Assembly (NCBI GenBank): GCA_039930045.1
Contig: JBDSQB010000016.1
Coordinates: 124,001 to 188,000, forward strand
Source: Chthoniobacterales bacterium
GTDB taxonomy: Bacteria > Verrucomicrobiota > Verrucomicrobiia > Chthoniobacterales > DASVRZ01
DNA: 64,000 nucleotides
Reading direction: 5' to 3'
Shown here in pieces: positions 27,315 through 37,021 of the stretch (position 1 is the stretch's first letter; every line of letters begins with the position of its first letter). The notes below the pieces were generated by a model. The model was not told the DNA's origin and made no database searches. It saw nothing but the letters and a program-made list of their open reading frames with translations. The translations under genes were made by a program, and so were the position numbers.

Positions 27315-28724
27315 ATGCTTCCTCCAGCCGATGCCGCCAGTTGGACCCGCGATGCCGCCGCGCATTTGCTGGGCCGGGCGGGCTTCGGCGCGACTCCACT
27401 GGAAGTCGAATCCACTTGGAAACTGGGACGAGCAAGGGCGATCGCGGCGTTGTTCGTTCCACCGCCGCCGGGACCGGAGTTGCAACTCGCCAGCGCGGAA
27501 CCGGAGGCCACTCCGCGTGCCGATGTTCTTACAATGACGCCTCAAGAGCGCGAGACACTGAAACGCCAGATCCAGCAGCAGAATCGGTTGGACCTCGAAA
27601 AAATTCGCGGCTGGTGGATCGGGCAAATGGTCAATCCGCCTTCCGCCGTCCTCGAGAAGGCGACCCTATTCTGGCACGGCCACTTCGCGACGAGCGTGCA
27701 GAAAGTCAAAAGCGCCGCCGTGATGTGGCAGCAGAATCAGCTTTTGCGGAAGTTCGCCTTTGGCAATTTTCGCGACCTGGTCAAAGCGATTTCTTGCGAC
27801 CCGGCGATGGTGGTCTGGCTCGACTTGCAACAGAGCCGCAACGGCGCCCCGAATGAAAATTTCGCCCGCGAGCTGATGGAACTTTTCACCCTCGGGATCG
27901 GGCATTACAGCGAGGATGACATCAAAAATTCCGCCCGTGCTTTCACCGGTTATCGCACGCGTCTGCGGCAGGCGAAGTTCGACTACATCGAGCAGCAGCA
28001 CGACGACAGCGACAAAGTATTCATGGGAAAAAAAGGCCGCTTCAGCGGCGACGACATCATCGACATCATCTTCGAGCAGCCCGCCTGCGCCGAGTTTATC
28101 TGCACCAAGCTCTGGACCTTTTACGCTTACGAGGAGCCCGAACCCGTGTTGATCGGCTCGCTCGCTCACACGCTGCGGCAGGCAAACTACGAGATCCGCC
28201 CGGTGCTCATGGAGATGTTTGGCTCAAAGGCGTTTTACCGCGACAAAGCCATGGCGACCCAGATCAAAAGCCCCGTGCAACTCATCGCGCAAACCTGCCG
28301 CACATTGGAATGCAACCCACCTCCAAGCTTTGCCCTGCAATTCATCATGCGCAGCCTCGGCCAGATGTTGCTGGCGCCGCCGAATGTGAAGGGCTGGGAC
28401 GGCAACCGCTCCTGGATCAACACCGCCACGCTGGCGAGTCGCATCCAATTCACCGACTCCCTCGCTGGCGTTGGCACTGTCGAAAAACAACGCGGTTTCG
28501 CCGGAAATCTGCCTCTGGAAAAACTCGTCACCGACGAAATGCTGAACGACTGCGTGAAGCTGATCGACGGATTTACCTTCCGCCTGCTCGACGCCCCGAT
28601 CGACCAATCCACCCGCGCCGATCTCATCGCCGACGCGGAGAAATATTCCAAGCCACTCTCGCGAACCGCCGTCAAAGAGGCGCTGGCCAAAGTCATGCGA
28701 CTCCCCGAATTCCAACTCGTCTAA
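27315..28724 (+). CDS. DUF1800 family protein
   Basis: DUF1800 protein of 469 residues. Hallmarks are AHLLGRAGFGATP at the start, WWIGQMVNPPSAVLEKATLFWHGHF in the middle, NENFARELMELFTLGIGHYSEDDI and the C-terminal LGQMLLAPPNVKGWDGNRSWI. No signal peptide is obvious. DUF1800 genes almost always sit before a DUF1501 gene, as here (12-bp gap). The biochemical role is not established. Such pairs are abundant in Planctomycetota and Verrucomicrobiota. Confidence 0.93.
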   Translation: MLPPADAASWTRDAAAHLLGRAGFGATPLEVESTWKLGRARAIAALFVPPPPGPELQLASAEPEATPRADVLTMTPQERETLKRQIQQQNRLDLEKIRGWWIGQMVNPPSAVLEKATLFWHGHFATSVQKVKSAAVMWQQNQLLRKFAFGNFRDLVKAISCDPAMVVWLDLQQSRNGAPNENFARELMELFTLGIGHYSEDDIKNSARAFTGYRTRLRQAKFDYIEQQHDDSDKVFMGKKGRFSGDDIIDIIFEQPACAEFICTKLWTFYAYEEPEPVLIGSLAHTLRQANYEIRPVLMEMFGSKAFYRDKAMATQIKSPVQLIAQTCRTLECNPPPSFALQFIMRSLGQMLLAPPNVKGWDGNRSWINTATLASRIQFTDSLAGVGTVEKQRGFAGNLPLEKLVTDEMLNDCVKLIDGFTFRLLDAPIDQSTRADLIADAEKYSKPLSRTAVKEALAKVMRLPEFQLV

Positions 28725-28736
28725 CCTCTCCAGCCC

Positions 28737-30008
28737 ATGAACAACGACTCCAACTTTTCCCTGCAATCGCGCCGTCAGTTTCTCACGCGGCTCGGGCTCG
28801 GTGCCGCCGCCACGTGGACGCTCCCGATTTTTCTGGACCAGACTTTTGGCGCATTGGAGAACGCCGCGCCGACTCTTACCCAGGCGCTCACGGGCAAGGA
28901 TTCTCCCATTCTCGTCGTGCTCCAGCTCGCCGGCGGTAACGACGGACTCAACACGCTCATTCCTTACTCCGACGACAACTATCATCGCGTCCGTCCACAC
29001 ATCGGAGTTGCACCCGAAAAAATTCTCCGTCTCGACGATCATCTCGGGCTTCATCCGAATCTAACTGGACTGAAAACGCTCCACGACGAGGGACTTCTAA
29101 CCACGATCCAAGGCGTTGGTTATCCGAATCCGAATCGCTCCCACTTTCGCTCCACGGAAATCTGGCAGACGGCCTCCGATGCTAACATCAGCGAGAAACA
29201 CGGCTGGCTCGGGCGCTACTTCGACAACGCCTGCCAGGGTTGCGATCCGACCGTCGGCGTGAGTCTGTCGAACGAGATGCCGCAAGCCTTCACCGCCGCG
29301 ACTCCGACGGGCATCTGCCTGCCGACTAATAATCGTAGGCTGAATGACAAGGGCGAAGAGGAGGAGATGGAGGCAGGCGGGAGTTCCATTGATATGTTAG
29401 GAGGCGGATCGCGCTCGAAGCTGAGTCCGCTCGATTACCTCAAGCGCACCAGCCTCGATGGAAAAATGAGCAACAAAAAAATCAGCGCCATTCTCCAGAA
29501 AATCCCCGCTCCATTGGGTTTTCCTAACAACGAGCTGGGCCAGCAATTCAGCACGATCTCGCGCCTCATCGCCGGCGAATTGCCGACGCGCGTTTACTAT
29601 TTGAGTCTGGGCGGATTCGACACGCACAACAATCAGCAGCCAACCCACGAGCGACTGATGGGCACGCTTTCCAGTTCCATCACGGCCTTTGTTCGCGAGA
29701 TGCAGCGCCAGGGAAATTATCAGCGCGTGATGTTGCTAACCTTCTCCGAGTTTGGCCGCCGCGTTGCGGAAAATGCCAGCGGCGGCACCGATCACGGAAC
29801 GGCCGCGCCGATGTTCCTCACCGGTGGCGCGATTGCTCCCGGCGTGCATGGAAAAGCGCCAAGCCTGACCGATCTCGACCACGGCGATTTGAAATACACG
29901 ACCGACTTCCGTTCGATTTACGCGACAGTTTTGGACAAATGGCTGAAGACGGATTCGCGCAAAGTTCTCCAGGGAAAATTCGCCATGCAGGACTTCGTGA
30001 AAGCCTAG
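28737..30008 (+). CDS. DUF1501 family protein with Tat signal
   Basis: DUF1501 protein of 423 residues; these are alkaline phosphatase/sulfatase-like in fold but of unproven function. The N terminus SRRQFLTRLGLGAAATW is a twin-arginine signal, so export after folding with a cofactor is likely. Motifs LQLAGGNDGLNTLIPY, GLHPNLTGLKTL, YLSLGGFDTHNNQ, LLTFSEFGRRVAENASGGTDHGTAAPM are family hallmarks. It is paired with the DUF1800 gene. The 3' end overlaps the convergent halogenase-like gene by 4 bp. Confidence 0.93.
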   Translation: MNNDSNFSLQSRRQFLTRLGLGAAATWTLPIFLDQTFGALENAAPTLTQALTGKDSPILVVLQLAGGNDGLNTLIPYSDDNYHRVRPHIGVAPEKILRLDDHLGLHPNLTGLKTLHDEGLLTTIQGVGYPNPNRSHFRSTEIWQTASDANISEKHGWLGRYFDNACQGCDPTVGVSLSNEMPQAFTAATPTGICLPTNNRRLNDKGEEEEMEAGGSSIDMLGGGSRSKLSPLDYLKRTSLDGKMSNKKISAILQKIPAPLGFPNNELGQQFSTISRLIAGELPTRVYYLSLGGFDTHNNQQPTHERLMGTLSSSITAFVREMQRQGNYQRVMLLTFSEFGRRVAENASGGTDHGTAAPMFLTGGAIAPGVHGKAPSLTDLDHGDLKYTTDFRSIYATVLDKWLKTDSRKVLQGKFAMQDFVKA

Positions 30009-31303
30009 CTAACCTTGATCCGCTTCACGAGCGGGATGTGTTTGTTCAGCCAGGCGAGGAAGAAAAAAACGCGCAGCCGCCACCAGACTGCGAACGATAA
30101 ATCGGTGCAGCCAGCCAGTACGGCGTTGATGGAGCAAACCATCCGCCAGCGATTGTAAGGCTGGAAAAATATCTGGGCGAAATGGAGCTTGTAGAAGTTC
30201 TCGATGAACTCCCAGTAGATCGCGATGCGCTTGCGATTGTCCTTTTCGTAACGCTTCATTTCGGAGGTGAGTGCCTGACCCGTTTTGAGTGCGGAATTCA
30301 CGGCCCGCGCACCTTGCTGGGCGCTGGTCATGGCCAGCAAAACTCCGCTGGAAAACATCGGATCGATGAAGCCCGAGGAATCGCCCACGCGCACCACGCG
30401 CGGCGAGACGAGCGTTTCGTTTTTGTAGGAAAAATCCGTGATGACGTGGAGCGGTTCCAGCATTTCCGCATTTTTGAAATGCCTCTCGACGGCCGGGGTA
30501 CTGGCGACCGCGTCGTCGAAGACTTCCTGCGGCGTTTTTCCGAGCGCCTTGAAGTCGGCGGCATCGATCACGAGGCCGACGCTGGTTTTGTTAGGAGCCA
30601 GTGGAATCAGCCAGCACCAGGAGGCCTCGCGGCGCACGATAAGAATGTCGCCCGCTTCCTCGCCGTCCGGCATGTCGAGGCCGGCGAAATGACTGAAGAT
30701 GGCGAGCTTTTTGTGAGTTGCATAGTACTCACGCAGCGACTCGCGATTGGCGGTAAAGTTAGTCAGGCCGCTGGCGTCGATCAGATAAGGCGCGGTGACC
30801 TCGTGCTCAATGGCATCGGCGCTGCGGTAGCGGATGACGACACGGTCCTTTTCCACGCGATGCTCGAGCACGATACTTTCCTCGCGGACGACAGCTCCGG
30901 CCTCGCGCGAATGGTGCAGAAGGATGTCGTCGAACTTCGCGCGCTCGACCTGCACGGCCTCGGGATATTTCGTGAATGAGCCCTTGGAAAAATCCAGCCG
31001 GTTGCGGCGCGTTCCGTTGCCCATGACGAATTGCGCGGCGCGTTTTTTGGTGAAACCAGCGGCGGCGATTTTCTCCCAGACACCGAGATCCTCGAAGATG
31101 CGGCGGTTGTAGGGCAGGAGCGATTCGCCGACATGGAAGCGGGGAAATTTCGCCTTCTCCAGCACGAGCACGCGGCGTCCGGCCTGGGCCAAAGTCGTCG
31201 CCGCGGTCGAGCCTGCCGGGCCGCCGCCAATGACGATAACGTCCCATTTTTCGTCTGAATCGGATGTAACTGGCATGGCCGGGAACTTTGCTGGATTCTC
31301 CAT
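30005..31303 (-). CDS. FAD-dependent oxidoreductase, flavin halogenase-like
   Basis: Flavoprotein of 432 residues in the p-hydroxybenzoate hydroxylase/halogenase group. The FAD motif is at residues 24-31 (VIGGGPAG), GESLLP at 59-64, and the flavin-dependent halogenase motif WxWxIP is present as W-C-W-L-I-P at 229-234. VGDSSGFIDPMFSSGV is the second FAD contact. Relatives include CmlS-like halogenases and geranylgeranyl reductases, so substrate and even halogenation are open. A ferredoxin-like helper is not seen. Divergent from a second halogenase-like gene 49 bp away. Confidence 0.82.
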   Translation of the reverse strand: MENPAKFPAMPVTSDSDEKWDVIVIGGGPAGSTAATTLAQAGRRVLVLEKAKFPRFHVGESLLPYNRRIFEDLGVWEKIAAAGFTKKRAAQFVMGNGTRRNRLDFSKGSFTKYPEAVQVERAKFDDILLHHSREAGAVVREESIVLEHRVEKDRVVIRYRSADAIEHEVTAPYLIDASGLTNFTANRESLREYYATHKKLAIFSHFAGLDMPDGEEAGDILIVRREASWCWLIPLAPNKTSVGLVIDAADFKALGKTPQEVFDDAVASTPAVERHFKNAEMLEPLHVITDFSYKNETLVSPRVVRVGDSSGFIDPMFSSGVLLAMTSAQQGARAVNSALKTGQALTSEMKRYEKDNRKRIAIYWEFIENFYKLHFAQIFFQPYNRWRMVCSINAVLAGCTDLSFAVWWRLRVFFFLAWLNKHIPLVKRIKVS

Positions 31304-31352
31304 TTATCCGCAAGTCGGTTTGAGTCGTATTGTCATCGGAAAGAAATTGTGA

Positions 31353-32930
31353 ATGATGACACCGATGAATTTTGAAACATTTCCCGAGACAGCGAATTAC
31401 GATGTCGTCGTCATCGGCGGCGCTCTGTCCGGCGGGGCCACGGCGACGCTCCTCCTGCGGCACAATCCGGGGATTCGCGTCCTGATCGTGGAGAAATCGG
31501 AGAAACTCTCCCGCCGCGTGGGCGAGGCGACGGTGGAGGTGAGCGGGTATTTTTTCTGCCGCGTGCTCGGGATGACGCAATACCTGAACGAGAATCATCT
31601 GGTGAAACAGGGTCTGCGTTTCTGGTTTGCCAATGACGAGGTGGAGTCGCTCGGCGAGGCCAGCGAACTGGGCGCGAAATATCTCTCGCGGATTCCCTCG
31701 TTTCAGTTGGATCGCGCCGCGTTTGACGAGGAAGTGCTGCGCCGCGCGGGTGAGGCCGGGGCGGTGATTGTGCGTCCGGCGATGGTCTCGAAAGTGCAGC
31801 TCCAGCCCGGTGGCGAGCAGACGATGGAGGTCCGCCATAAGGATCAAACTCAAATGGTGACCACTCGCTGGATCGTCGATGCCTCGGGTGTGGCCGCAGT
31901 TTTGGCGCGGAAAGAAGGTTGGTGGAAATCGAACACGGAGCATCCGACAGCGGCGGCGTGGGCGCGCTGGAAAGGGGTGAAGGATTGGGACAGCCGCGAG
32001 CTGGCGCTGAAATTTCCCGAGTGGTCGAAGGCCGTTTACGGAATGCGCAACACGGCGACGAATCACGCCATCGGCGACGGCTGGTGGAGCTGGTGGATTC
32101 CGCTGAAAGGCGGCGACGTGAGCGTGGGAATCGTGTTTGACCAGCGGCTGGTGGACTTCCCCAGCGAGGGCGGAAAAATCGGCGACCGGCTGAAGACGTT
32201 TCTCATGAAACATCCCGTCGGCAAAGAGATGCTGGAGCACGCGGAATACAACGAGGAAGACCAGCATTGGCGGCGGAATCTGGCGTATTACAGCACGACT
32301 TTTTGCGGCGATGGGTTTGTGCTGGTTGGAGACGCGGCGGCGTTCATGGATCCCTTTTACAGTCCCGGAATGGACTGGGTCGCCTTCACCAGCAGCAGCG
32401 CGGCGAACCTGATCACGGAGCAGCGCAAAGGCATGAACACGGCGGAGACTTACGAGCGTTACAACCGCGATTTTTCGGTGAGTCACCGCCGCTGGTTCAC
32501 GTCGCTCTACAAGGACAAATACGAGTACATGGCCGAATACGACCTGATGAGCATGGCCTTTAACATGGACCTCAGCCTTTACTATTGGGGCGTGGTCGAG
32601 GGGCCGTTTAACCGGGGCGAGACGGCTCTCTTTGCGCCGCCGTTTTCACCACCGAGCGGGAGGATTTTTTCGGCCTTGATGAGCACTTACAACCGGCGTT
32701 TTGCGAAGATCGCCCGCCTCCGCCGCAAGGAAGGACGGCTCGGAAAAATGAACCGGCTGAATCGGTTTCTGATCCCCGGCTTCAAGCTGAACCGCGGCAA
32801 CATGCTGACTTTCATTCCGATGTTAGTCAAATGGGCCGCGCTGGAAGTCCGCGAAGGCTGGCGCAGTTGGGGCGGCGAGGACCCGATGCCTATTTCAGCA
32901 GCAGAAACTGTTGCGCAAACTCCTTCGTAA
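31353..32930 (+). CDS. FAD-dependent oxidoreductase, flavin halogenase-like (second copy)
   Basis: Larger flavoprotein of 525 residues. FAD motif VVIGGALSGGA at about 19-29; WxWxIP is present as W-S-W-W-I-P at 245-250 and VGDAAAFMDPFYSPGMDW is the FAD C-terminal contact. In place of GES it has GEATVEVSG (about 57-65). The extra C-terminal helical region of about 100 residues is rich in Arg and Trp. Divergently paired with the copy at 30005, suggesting joint modification of one product. Its 3' end overlaps the SGNH gene on the other strand by 41 bp. Confidence 0.82.
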   Translation: MMTPMNFETFPETANYDVVVIGGALSGGATATLLLRHNPGIRVLIVEKSEKLSRRVGEATVEVSGYFFCRVLGMTQYLNENHLVKQGLRFWFANDEVESLGEASELGAKYLSRIPSFQLDRAAFDEEVLRRAGEAGAVIVRPAMVSKVQLQPGGEQTMEVRHKDQTQMVTTRWIVDASGVAAVLARKEGWWKSNTEHPTAAAWARWKGVKDWDSRELALKFPEWSKAVYGMRNTATNHAIGDGWWSWWIPLKGGDVSVGIVFDQRLVDFPSEGGKIGDRLKTFLMKHPVGKEMLEHAEYNEEDQHWRRNLAYYSTTFCGDGFVLVGDAAAFMDPFYSPGMDWVAFTSSSAANLITEQRKGMNTAETYERYNRDFSVSHRRWFTSLYKDKYEYMAEYDLMSMAFNMDLSLYYWGVVEGPFNRGETALFAPPFSPPSGRIFSALMSTYNRRFAKIARLRRKEGRLGKMNRLNRFLIPGFKLNRGNMLTFIPMLVKWAALEVREGWRSWGGEDPMPISAAETVAQTPS

Positions 32931-33897
32931 ACAGCTCGGCTCCGGTGTCGTTGAAGTGGTTGATGTCGGCCAACAGTTTCCGGTCGTAAAAGTCTGGATA
33001 AAGCTTGGGGTTTGAGAAATCCATGACTGGCACATCGCCCATCAACTTCGGATCGGGCGCGTAGTTGCGCCGGTAGGCCAGGGGCGGAATGTAAACGATC
33101 ATCCGGCCGCCGAAGGACTCGATCAGGCGGCGTTTTTCTGCCAGCTCGCGCAAGTCCGCCGAAGAGCCGTAATCGGAGGTGGCAGGAGTTTGGGCGAGAT
33201 CAGCCACGCGCTCCTGGAAAATCTTCCATTGCGATGAAGCGAGCGGTTTTTGTCTGAGAACCTCGTAGCCCTGCCACTCGCCTTGGAAGGTTTGCTTGAG
33301 GGATTTCGGCGACTTTTCAAAGCGGGCCTGCACGATTTTCAAGCCACGACCCAGGTTCAACTCACGGGAAACAAACCGGCGCGTGGCGTAGGTAAACGAA
33401 TCCCAGCGATTGCTCACGGCGATCTCCCGGGGAGTGAGCGTCCACAAGCGCCGCATCACGGACTGGAAACGTTTCGGATCGAGCCAGTAGCTCTTGCGAA
33501 TGGTTTCTGCGCCGCGATCCGAAGCCGACTCGATGGGAATGGCGCTGTACTCGACCACGACATTTTTGAGCGGCTTTTTCCTTTTAGCGAGAGCCGCCTC
33601 CAGCACGTAGGTGTCCTCGGGCGCGCACATGCCGTTGACGCCAAGATTAAAGGAACGCGTGGGATGTCCCGCCGCCGCCATCGCTTCATCGAAAAGGTCC
33701 GCGCGGATGTGGCGGTTGACCCGGCTGGAGCCGATGAAAAGCGTGTCGTATTGGTCGCCATGTTTCTGCAGCCATCGGATTTTTTCGGAGACCGACACGA
33801 CGTAGGGAGAGGGGAGTTTGCGTCCAATGAAGAGTGCGGTTCCGACCAGGCCGGCGAGGAAAAGCAGCACGCAAAGAATGGAATTTAGGGAGCGCAT
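32890..33897 (-). CDS. SGNH hydrolase-like acyltransferase partner
   Basis: Membrane-anchored protein of 335 residues. One N-terminal transmembrane segment (about 7-24) precedes an extracytoplasmic domain with LFIGSSRVNRHIR (block I Ser), FNLGVNGMC and a late DINHFNDTGAELF (block V Asp-x-x-His equivalent). This is an SGNH/DltD/AlgX-like fold used in O-acylation of polysaccharide. ATG 33897 overlaps the MBOAT stop (TGATG), so the two are translationally coupled and the acyl donor and transferase likely act together. Confidence 0.82.
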   Translation of the reverse strand: MRSLNSILCVLLFLAGLVGTALFIGRKLPSPYVVSVSEKIRWLQKHGDQYDTLFIGSSRVNRHIRADLFDEAMAAAGHPTRSFNLGVNGMCAPEDTYVLEAALAKRKKPLKNVVVEYSAIPIESASDRGAETIRKSYWLDPKRFQSVMRRLWTLTPREIAVSNRWDSFTYATRRFVSRELNLGRGLKIVQARFEKSPKSLKQTFQGEWQGYEVLRQKPLASSQWKIFQERVADLAQTPATSDYGSSADLRELAEKRRLIESFGGRMIVYIPPLAYRRNYAPDPKLMGDVPVMDFSNPKLYPDFYDRKLLADINHFNDTGAELFTKEFAQQFLLLK

Positions 33898-35387
33898 CAG
33901 AATTGAAAATAGATGAACGGCGCATACTTCACCGGAATGAAAAGGATCACCACCGCTGCCGTTGCGCCGAGGCCGAGGGCAAAGGCGGCGTCGGGTCCCT
34001 TGCGCCACCAAGTCGAGAAAACGCGGCGGAAATTCAGCCAGTGAATAAAAGCGAGCCCGGCGAAAACGTAGAGCAAGCGGACGTCGAGCGACTTCGCCTT
34101 TTTGGGTGAGTGGAGTTCCATTCCCATGAAGCCGCGCAAGGTGTGGAAAGCGCGCTCAAAGTCGGCTCCAGTCATGGGCTTGGTGAGATCGGCGGCGCGG
34201 AAGAAAATCCAGCAGACGCAGACGAAATAGAACGTCAGCAATGTCGCAAAAATCCGCCAGGGCAGCGTCTGCCGGATCGACTTCCATTGCAATGTCAGCC
34301 GGTCCCATTCGCGGTGCAGAACGAGCGCGAGACCGTGCAGCGTTCCCCAGATCACGAACGTCCAGCGCGCGCCGTGCCAGAGGCCGCCGAGGATCATCGT
34401 GAGCATCAGATTTCGGTAAATGAACGCCTTCGTGCCGCGATTTCCGCCGAGCGAAATGTAGAGGTAATCGCGCAGCCAGGTGGAAAGACTGATGTGCCAG
34501 CGCCGCCAGAATTCCGTGGAACTCGCCGCAAAATACGGGAAATCGAAATTCTTCGTCAGCTCATAGCCGAGCAGCCGCGCGATCGCGATCGCCATGTCGG
34601 TGTAGCCCGAGAAATCGCAGTAAATCTGCACCGCATAGAGCAGCACCGCGATGATCGCGCTCAAGCCCGTGTAGGCGTGTGGATTGCCAAAATATTGATC
34701 CACAAACGGCGCGACGCTGTCGGAGACGCAGGCTTTTTTTACGAAGCCGACCAGAAACAAAACCAGCGCGCCGCGCACATCGACATCGGCCCAGCGGCGC
34801 TTCGTCTGGAGTTGCGGCAGAAAGTCGTTCGCCCGCACGATCGGACCCGCGACCAACTGCGGGAAGAATGAAATGAAAGTCGCCAGGTTGAGCAGATTCC
34901 GCTCGGCATCCCGGTGCCGCCTATAGACCTCGATGGTGTAACTCATCGACTGGAACGTGTAGAAACTGATCCCGACCGGGAGGATGATTTTCAACGTGCT
35001 GGCCGAGGCCGGCAACCCGATCCAGCGGGTAAAATCGACTGCGGATTCGAGGAAAAATCCCATGTATTTAAAGTAAACGAGGACGCCAATATTGATCACC
35101 AAGCTGACCAGCATCCATGCCTTCCGGACGCGAGTTTCATCGTTATCCTGAACCTTGATCCCGACGACGTAATCCATCGCGGTTGAGGCGAGGAGCATGA
35201 AGGGAAACCACCAGCCCGCCGGGAGCGGTTCCCCAGAGAAGACTCCAACTCCGATGAAAAACGCGGAGTAAAAAACGTAGCTGCAGACCAGCAGCCAGAC
35301 CTTGCGCGCCGTGTTTCCCCGCAGCGACCAATAGACCCCGAAGATCAGCAGAAAAAAAATGAAGAAGCGCAGCTCGACGAATAGCAT
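33897..35387 (-). CDS. MBOAT family O-acyltransferase (AlgI-like)
   Basis: Polytopic membrane-bound O-acyltransferase of 496 residues with about ten hydrophobic helices. Family motifs: LPVGISFYTFQSMSYTIEVYR, FISFFPQLVAGPIVR, QIYCDFSGYTDMAIAIARLLGY, FWRRWHISLSTWLRDYLYI and the active-site LGGLWHGARWTFVIWG with the conserved His. These move acetyl groups through the membrane onto alginate, teichoic acid or similar polymers. With the coupled SGNH protein it forms a two-component acetylation module; the acceptor polymer is not encoded here. Confidence 0.93.
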   Translation of the reverse strand: MLFVELRFFIFFLLIFGVYWSLRGNTARKVWLLVCSYVFYSAFFIGVGVFSGEPLPAGWWFPFMLLASTAMDYVVGIKVQDNDETRVRKAWMLVSLVINIGVLVYFKYMGFFLESAVDFTRWIGLPASASTLKIILPVGISFYTFQSMSYTIEVYRRHRDAERNLLNLATFISFFPQLVAGPIVRANDFLPQLQTKRRWADVDVRGALVLFLVGFVKKACVSDSVAPFVDQYFGNPHAYTGLSAIIAVLLYAVQIYCDFSGYTDMAIAIARLLGYELTKNFDFPYFAASSTEFWRRWHISLSTWLRDYLYISLGGNRGTKAFIYRNLMLTMILGGLWHGARWTFVIWGTLHGLALVLHREWDRLTLQWKSIRQTLPWRIFATLLTFYFVCVCWIFFRAADLTKPMTGADFERAFHTLRGFMGMELHSPKKAKSLDVRLLYVFAGLAFIHWLNFRRVFSTWWRKGPDAAFALGLGATAAVVILFIPVKYAPFIYFQF

Positions 35388-35531
35388 GGGACTTCTATCT
35401 AAGAGCAGTTTTGCGGATTTCCATGAGGGACAGCAGAGTGTGGAGAAACAAATCTGGCGTCAAACCTGCAATGCGACTTGGCGGAAGCTCCGCCCTTGCA
35501 CCGTCCGATTTTCGCGGCATTCTCAACCGAG

Positions 35532-37004
35532 ATGAATTCCACCTTCGCGCTTCTCTTCGCCGCCGGCTGCGTTACAGGCGCCGTCATCCTTTGGCTTATC
35601 CTGCGCGCCCGCCATCGCGGTGAAACTCAGCTTGCCGAGGAACGTCTTTCCGCCAAGGAAACCCGGCTCTGCGAACTCCAGGTGGAACTCGCCCGCTGGA
35701 CCACCGAGGCGACTCAGAATCGACTCGAACTCCAATCGGAAAAAATCGCCCGCGCGGGCTTCGAGCAGGCCGCAGCCGAGGTCCCGGCGCTCCGCAGTTT
35801 GCTCGAGACATTCCGCTCCGAGTCGGCTCAACAGCGCGAAAAACTCGCCGACATGGAAGCCCGCTTCGAGACCGAACGTGCCGGTTTTCTGGAAAAGCAG
35901 AAGCTCCTCAACGAGGCCCAGACTCAGATGGCCGACGCCTTCAAGGCACTCTCCGCCGAGGCGTTGCGGACGAACAATCAATCGTTTCTCGAACTGGCCT
36001 CCACGAAACTCACCCAGTTTCAGGACGCCGCAAAGGCCGACTTGGAGAAACGCCAGACCGCCATCGACCAGCTCGTGCTCCCGGTGAAAGAGTCGCTCGG
36101 GAAATTCGACACTCAGATTCAAGAGCTCGAAAAAGCCCGCGTCGGCGCCTACGAAGTCCTCCGCGACCAGGTGAAATCGCTCGGCGAAGGCCAGACGCTC
36201 CTCCGCTCCGAGGCCGCGAATCTGGTGAAAGCCCTCGGCACCCCGCGCGTTCGCGGACGCTGGGGCGAGATCCAGCTCAAACGCGTCGTCGAGATGGCCG
36301 GGATGCTCGACCATTGCGATTTTCAGGAGCAGCAAAGCGTCACCAACGACGAAAACGCCCGGCTCCGGCCCGACCTCATCGCGCGTCTGCCCGGCGGAAA
36401 AAACGTCGTCGTCGACGCCAAAGCCCCGCTCGCCGCCTACCTCGAAGCCATGGAATGCGAGGACGATGCCGCCCGTTTGCTCAAGCTGAAGGAGCACGCG
36501 CGCCACATTCGCGACCACATCAAGGCGCTCTCGGCCAAGTCGTATTGGGACCAATTTCAGCCCGCGCCCGAGCTCGTCGTGCTCTTCATTCCAGGCGAAA
36601 TGTTTTACAGCGCCGCGCTCCAGATCGATCCGACTTTGATCGAAACCGGCATCAACGAGCGGGTCATCCTCGCCACGCCGACCACGCTCATCGCCCTGCT
36701 CAAGGCCTTTGCCTACGGCTGGCGCCAGGAAAATCTGGCCGAGAATTGCCAGAAAATCAGCGAGCAGGCGCGGGAACTTTACAAACGCATCCAAGTCCTC
36801 GGAACGCACTTCAACTCGATTGGCAAAAACCTCCAGCACGCGGTCAACGCCTATAACCAGACTGCCAACTCCCTTGAAAGCCGATTGCTGGTGACAGCGC
36901 GCAAGTTCCAAGACCTTGACGTGGCGACCAGCGAGAAAGAAATCGACCCGGCATTGATCGTGGAAGCCATCCCGAGGACCACAGAAGATCGTCCGCTGCT
37001 TTAA
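35532..37004 (+). CDS. rmuC: DNA recombination protein RmuC
   Basis: RmuC family protein of 490 residues, thought to limit inversions and repeats-mediated rearrangement. ATG 35532 gives an N-terminal membrane helix (about 5-22), a long coiled coil (about 30-190; repeated Glu/Leu/Lys heptads) and the RmuC domain with GRWGEIQLKRVVEMAGML, DLIARLPGGKNVVVDAKAPLAAYL, FIPGEMFYSAAL and ATPTTLIALLKAFAYGWRQE. The domain has a PD-(D/E)XK-like core (VVDAK). It is divergent from the MBOAT operon. Confidence 0.94.
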   Translation: MNSTFALLFAAGCVTGAVILWLILRARHRGETQLAEERLSAKETRLCELQVELARWTTEATQNRLELQSEKIARAGFEQAAAEVPALRSLLETFRSESAQQREKLADMEARFETERAGFLEKQKLLNEAQTQMADAFKALSAEALRTNNQSFLELASTKLTQFQDAAKADLEKRQTAIDQLVLPVKESLGKFDTQIQELEKARVGAYEVLRDQVKSLGEGQTLLRSEAANLVKALGTPRVRGRWGEIQLKRVVEMAGMLDHCDFQEQQSVTNDENARLRPDLIARLPGGKNVVVDAKAPLAAYLEAMECEDDAARLLKLKEHARHIRDHIKALSAKSYWDQFQPAPELVVLFIPGEMFYSAALQIDPTLIETGINERVILATPTTLIALLKAFAYGWRQENLAENCQKISEQARELYKRIQVLGTHFNSIGKNLQHAVNAYNQTANSLESRLLVTARKFQDLDVATSEKEIDPALIVEAIPRTTEDRPLL

Positions 37005-37021
37005 AAAGCGTTCGATTTCCC

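Noticed and set aside
30807-32486. 559-codon minus-strand open frame over the two flavoproteins
   Set aside because: It is antisense to 31353-32930 and an out-of-frame shadow of 30005-31303; no domain is seen in it.
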